Part shown: positions 6,263-9,157 of the stretch, one piece after another
Layout of the letters: each line of letters starts with the position of its first letter
Position numbering within the stretch: position 1 is the stretch's first letter
From: an uncultured Actinomycetes bacterium
GTDB taxonomy: Bacteria; Actinomycetota; Thermoleophilia; Gaiellales; Gaiellaceae
DNA length: 9,157 nucleotides
Assembly (NCBI GenBank): GCA_903930195.1
Contig: CAIYXH010000145.1
Location: 1 to 9,157, forward strand
Reading direction: 5' to 3'
Notes under the pieces: generated by a model
Told to the model about the DNA's origin: nothing
Seen by the model: only the letters and a program-made list of their open reading frames with translations
Database searches by the model: none
Position numbers and translations under genes: made by a program

Positions 6263-6268
6263 TATGTT
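6263..6268 (+). promoter_or_regulatory. Candidate -10 box of topA
   Basis: TATGTT matches four of six bases of TATAAT and ends 11 bases before the topA ATG, implying a very short or absent 5' leader. This is consistent with the lack of a Shine-Dalgarno site (the bases before ATG are GCCCGCGAAA). A consensus-like TTGACA at 6249-6254 is only eight bases upstream, too close to act as its -35. Low certainty. Confidence 0.3.
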
Positions 6269-6279
6269 GGCCCGCGAAA

Positions 6280-8865
6280 ATGCCTGCATCTACCGCACCC
6301 GGCTCGGGCCGGAAGCTCGTGATCGTCGAGTCCCCCGCCAAGGCGAAGACAATTGCCGGATATCTCGGCAAGGGATACGTCGTCGAATCGTCCGTCGGGC
6401 ACATCCGCGACCTGCCGCACAGCGCGGCCGAAGTCCCCGCCGCCCAGAAGGGCGAGGCCTGGTCGCGCCTCGGCGTCAACGTCGATTCGGACTTCGAGCC
6501 CCTCTACGTCGTCGATCCCAAGAAGAAGAGTGTCGTCAGCGGCCTCAAGGACAAGCTCAAGGGCGTCGACGAGCTCCTGCTCGCGACGGACGAAGACCGC
6601 GAAGGCGAGGCGATCGCCTGGCATCTGCTGCAGGTGCTGAACCCAAAGGTGCCGGTGCGCCGCATGGTGTTCCACGAGATCACGAAGCAGGCGATCGAGC
6701 GCGCGCTCGGCGAGACCCGCGACATCGACAACCGCCTCGTCGACGCGCAGGAGACGCGCCGGATCCTTGACCGCCTCTACGGCTACGAGGTCTCGCCCGT
6801 GCTCTGGCGCAAGGTGATGAAGGGTCTCTCCGCGGGACGTGTCCAGTCGGTCGCGACGCGGCTCGTCGTCGAGCGCGAGCGGGAGCGGATGGCGTTCACC
6901 GCCGCCGAGTACTGGGACGTCGTTGCCACGCTCGACCCTGGCGCCTTCGATGCGCGTCTGCGGAGCCTCGACGGGAAGAAGGTCGCCCAGGGCCGCGACT
7001 TCGCCCGCAACGGGACGCTGACCACCGCCGACGCCGTGCAGGTCACCGAGGCCGACGCGCGTTCGCTTGCCGCGGCGCTCGAGGGTGCGCCGTTCGCCGT
7101 GCGCGCCGTCGAGCGGAAGCCGTACCGCCGTAGCCCGGCCGCGCCGTTCATGACCTCGACCCTCCAGCAGGAGGCCGGCCGCAAGCTGCGCTTCTCGGCG
7201 CAGCACACGATGCGCGTCGCCCAGCGGCTCTACGAGAACGGGTACATCACCTACATGCGCACCGACTCGACGACGCTGTCGGAGGTCGCGATCGCCGCGG
7301 CCCGCGCGCAGGCGACCGAGCTCTACGGCGCCGACTCGATCCCGGACACGCCGCGCCAGTACAACCGCAAGGTCAAGAACGCGCAGGAGGCCCATGAGGC
7401 GATCCGCCCGGCGGGCGACCGCTTCCGCACCCCCGACGACGTGCGCGGTGAGCTCGGCGGCGAGGAGGCTGCGCTCTACGACCTCGTCTGGAAGCGCACC
7501 GTCGCCTCGCAGATGGCCGACGCGACCGGCGAGACGGTCTCCGTCCGCATCGGCGCGACCGCGTCCGACGGGCGCGACGCCGAGTTCGGCACCGCCGGCA
7601 CCGTGATCACCTTCCGCGGCTTCCTGCAGGCCTACGAGGAGAGCCGCGACGAGGAGGAGAAGCCCGCCGACGACGACAAGGAGCGCCGCCTGCCGCCGCT
7701 GTCCGAGGGCGACGCGCTCGGCGCGACCGCGCTCGAGCCGGAGGGCCATTCGACGAGCCCGCCGTCGCGCTACACCGAGCCGAGCCTCGTCAGCGCGCTC
7801 GAGGAGCGCGGCATCGGCCGCCCGTCGACCTACGCCTCGATCATGGGCACGATCCTCGACCGCGGCTACGTGCGCAAGCAGGGCCAGGCCCTGATCCCGA
7901 GCTTCCTCGCGTTCGCGGTCACGAACCTGCTCGAGCAGCACTTCGGCCAGCTCGTCGACTACGAGTTCACCGCCCGGATGGAGGACGACCTCGACCGGAT
8001 CGCCTCCGGTGACGAGAACCGCAGCCACTGGCTCCGCGCCTTCTACTTCGGCGAGGGCGTCGACGAGGAGGGCCTCAAGGCGCTCGTCTCCGACCTCAGC
8101 GACATCGACGCCCGTGCGATCAACACGCTCGAGATCGGCAACGGCATCGAGCTCCGTGTCGGCCGCTACGGCCCGTACATCGAGCGCGAGGGCGAGCGCG
8201 TCACGCTCCCCGAGGACATCGCGCCGGACGAGTTGACCATCGCCCGTGCCGAGGAGCTGCTCGCCCAGGGCGCCGGGGGCGGCCGCGAGCTCGGCGTCGA
8301 CCCCGTCTCGGGCAACACGATCGTCGTCAAGGCCGGCCGCTACGGCCCGTATGTCACCGAGGCGCTCGAGGGTGACGAGAAGCCGCGCACCGGCTCGCTC
8401 TTCTCGACGATGACGCCCGAGACCGTGACGCTCGAGGAGGCGCTCGTGCTCCTGAGCCTGCCGCGCGTCGTCGGCGTCGCCGAGGACGGCGAGGAGGTGA
8501 TCGCCTCGAACGGCCGCTACGGCCCGTACTTGAAGAAGGGCGCCGAGACGCGTTCGCTCGAGACGGAGAACCAGCTGCTTGCGATCGAGCTGCCCGAGGC
8601 GCTCACAATCCTCGCGCAGCCGAAGCAGCGGGGCCGTCGTGCTGCTGCACCGCCGCTCAAGGAGCTCGGCGAGGATCCGATCTCGAAGAAGCCGATGGTC
8701 GTGAAGGAGGGCCGTTTCGGCCCGTACGTCACCGACGGCGAGACGAATGCGAGCCTCCGCACGGGTGATAGCGTCGAGTCGATCAGCGCCGAGCGGGGCT
8801 CCGAGCTGCTCGCCGATCGTCGCGCCAAGGGGCCTGCGAAGCCGAAGCGCAAGCGCAGCGGCTAG
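6280..8865 (+). CDS. topA: DNA topoisomerase I (type IA)
   Basis: A complete 861-residue topoisomerase I, which relaxes negative supercoils by cutting one strand through a 5'-phosphotyrosine. The TOPRIM domain begins at KLVIVESPAKAKTI (E17) and includes D104, D106 and E108 in LATDEDREGEAIAWH. SAGRVQSVATRLVVERE lies near 184-200. Catalytic tyrosine Y325 sits in ENGYITYMRTDSTTLS. The C-terminal part has no zinc-finger cysteines; instead it carries four GRYGPY-type repeats (glycine at 628, 686, 745 and 811; the last reads GRFGPY) and a Lys/Arg-rich tail KGPAKPKRKRSG, the arrangement usual in actinobacteria. The ATG at 6280 has no clear Shine-Dalgarno site. The gene is divergent from the exonuclease operon and is followed 172 bases later by a sigma-factor gene in the same direction. 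No broken motifs. Confidence 0.99.
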   Translation: MPASTAPGSGRKLVIVESPAKAKTIAGYLGKGYVVESSVGHIRDLPHSAAEVPAAQKGEAWSRLGVNVDSDFEPLYVVDPKKKSVVSGLKDKLKGVDELLLATDEDREGEAIAWHLLQVLNPKVPVRRMVFHEITKQAIERALGETRDIDNRLVDAQETRRILDRLYGYEVSPVLWRKVMKGLSAGRVQSVATRLVVERERERMAFTAAEYWDVVATLDPGAFDARLRSLDGKKVAQGRDFARNGTLTTADAVQVTEADARSLAAALEGAPFAVRAVERKPYRRSPAAPFMTSTLQQEAGRKLRFSAQHTMRVAQRLYENGYITYMRTDSTTLSEVAIAAARAQATELYGADSIPDTPRQYNRKVKNAQEAHEAIRPAGDRFRTPDDVRGELGGEEAALYDLVWKRTVASQMADATGETVSVRIGATASDGRDAEFGTAGTVITFRGFLQAYEESRDEEEKPADDDKERRLPPLSEGDALGATALEPEGHSTSPPSRYTEPSLVSALEERGIGRPSTYASIMGTILDRGYVRKQGQALIPSFLAFAVTNLLEQHFGQLVDYEFTARMEDDLDRIASGDENRSHWLRAFYFGEGVDEEGLKALVSDLSDIDARAINTLEIGNGIELRVGRYGPYIEREGERVTLPEDIAPDELTIARAEELLAQGAGGGRELGVDPVSGNTIVVKAGRYGPYVTEALEGDEKPRTGSLFSTMTPETVTLEEALVLLSLPRVVGVAEDGEEVIASNGRYGPYLKKGAETRSLETENQLLAIELPEALTILAQPKQRGRRAAAPPLKELGEDPISKKPMVVKEGRFGPYVTDGETNASLRTGDSVESISAERGSELLADRRAKGPAKPKRKRSG
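8161..8727 (+). repeat. Topoisomerase C-terminal repeat units (GRYGPY type)
   Basis: Four repeated blocks within topA begin at 8161, 8335, 8512 and 8710, spaced 174, 177 and 198 bases. The first three share GGCCGCTACGGCCCGTA almost base for base; the fourth diverges (CGTTTC). They encode the beta-stranded DNA-binding repeats (PF13368-like) that replace zinc fingers. Confidence 0.85.
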
Positions 8866-9037
8866 AATCCCTTACAGCTTCGCAATCGCACCTGACGGAC
8901 TTGCCTGCTGACGACGTCCACGGCGGGGTTCCTGTCGCCCCAACGAAATTTGTTCGCAGGCTGGTAATCGCAGGACAAATGTCGTACGGTGCGAACGTTT
9001 TCCGGTATCGAGACGCACGAAAGGACTGAACGACCTC
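8866..9037 (+). other. Intergenic leader between topA and the sigma-factor gene
   Basis: A 172-base spacer, more A+T-rich from about 8940 on, that probably carries the sigma-factor promoter. TACGGT (8985-8990, TAnnnT) is a weak -10 candidate, but the bases 17-18 upstream are a poor -35. TCGCAGG occurs twice (8954-8960 and 8968-8974). A GGGG/CCCC stem near 8924-8940 has no T-run, so I do not call a topA terminator; readthrough from topA is possible. Confidence 0.45.
9020..9025 (+). promoter_or_regulatory. Ribosome binding site candidate of the sigma-factor gene
   Basis: AAAGGA lies 12 bases upstream of the TTG at 9038, somewhat farther than usual. Reading upstream in frame from the TTG, no ATG or GTG codon occurs between about 8939 and 9037, so the TTG is the best start despite the spacing. 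Confidence 0.4.
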
Positions 9038-9157
9038 TTGACGCAGAACCAGCTAACCGAGTTGCTCGAATCCGAGGGTGCCAAGACCATGCTCGAGCGT
9101 GGCGAGGAGCGCGGCTACATCCAGCCGGCAGAGCTCGAAGCCTTCGCTCTCGAGCAC
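9038..9157 (+). CDS. rpoD: Partial primary sigma factor, region 1.1 (RpoD-like)
   Basis: The first 40 codons of a gene running off the right edge. They read LTQNQLTELLESEGAKTMLE (starting TTG), then RGEERGYIQPAELEAFALEH. The pattern of a short helix, then LLxxGxxRGYIxxxELxxF, is that of sigma-70 region 1.1, the N-terminal autoinhibitory domain that blocks free sigma from binding promoters. It is found mainly in primary (group 1) sigma factors. The conserved core (regions 2-4) is outside the window, so the assignment rests on this segment alone. TTG is the preferred start, behind AAAGGA at 9020. Same strand as topA, 172 bases downstream. Confidence 0.78.
   Translation, partial: MTQNQLTELLESEGAKTMLERGEERGYIQPAELEAFALEH

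Larger units (their letters stand above)
6085..6279. other. Divergent intergenic region exonuclease / topA with composite repeats
   Basis: This 195-bp spacer separates the divergent exonuclease and topA genes and must carry both promoters. The exonuclease-proximal half (up to 6194) is filled by two copies of a two-block repeat and a perfect hairpin, listed separately. The topA-proximal part (6195-6279) is more A+T-rich (TGAAAAAGAGC near 6210-6220). It holds CTGTCA (6221-6226) and TGACAG (6250-6255), a widely spaced 6-bp inverted repeat. No coding region is supported. Confidence 0.7.

Noticed and set aside
6262..8028. 588-codon open frame antisense to topA
   Set aside because: Arginine-, glycine- and leucine-rich translation with no recognisable motif, lying wholly opposite a certain gene. 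Long antisense frames are expected in very G+C-rich DNA.
8920..8941. Intrinsic terminator after topA
   Set aside because: A weak GGGG/CCCC stem with a long loop and no T-run.
8944..8956. LexA/SOS box upstream of the sigma-factor gene
   Set aside because: CGAA-ATTTG-TTCG is a short dyad, but its spacing is one base off the CGAAC-N4-GTTCG form and its left half lacks the C.

Overview
The window is visibly very G+C-rich chromosomal DNA (composition not computed) with dense, mostly housekeeping genes. GTG and TTG starts are frequent and Shine-Dalgarno sites are weak or absent at several genes. An F420-type luciferase-like oxidoreductase and a topoisomerase I with GRYGPY-type C-terminal repeats in place of zinc fingers point to an actinobacterium. 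The histidine kinase, stand-alone 5'-3' exonuclease and sigma factor N-terminus fit the class Thermoleophilia (Gaiella/Solirubrobacter-like) best; that placement is inference from remembered family resemblance. I see no phage, plasmid, CRISPR, tRNA or rRNA features.

Layout. (1) 1-67, minus: N-terminal stub of a membrane protein, probably TauE/SafE-like, running off the left edge. (2) 181-1023, plus: LLM-class F420-dependent oxidoreductase, divergent from the stub and possibly leaderless. (3) 1030-2394, minus: 8-TM HisKA_3-type sensor histidine kinase. (4) 2428-3075, plus: NarL/FixJ response regulator, divergent from the kinase with 33 bp between the start codons. (5) 6084-3057, minus: four tightly packed genes in transcription order, namely 5'-3' exonuclease, class II-type histone-deacetylase-like hydrolase, DsbA/thioredoxin-fold protein and GNAT acetyltransferase. 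The gaps are 13 nt, 4 nt and a 4-nt overlap, so this is a probable operon. Its last gene overlaps the tail of the response regulator by 19 bp. (6) 6085-6279: intergenic region between divergent exonuclease and topA, carrying a two-copy composite repeat and a perfect hairpin. (7) 6280-8865, plus: complete DNA topoisomerase I. (8) 9038-end, plus: the first 40 codons of what looks like the primary sigma factor (RpoD region 1.1).

Functional reading. The kinase and regulator probably form one two-component system despite divergent transcription. The exonuclease operon mixes DNA processing with an acetyl-transfer/deacetylation pair and a thiol-fold protein; a common purpose is not evident. topA followed by the sigma factor puts supercoiling control beside transcription initiation.

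Most of this is ordinary core genome; I did not find a convincing new multi-gene system. The two signals the genes do not explain are an 18-bp-arm perfect palindrome inside the histidine-kinase coding sequence (1504-1540) and the composite repeat in front of the exonuclease (6084-6194).
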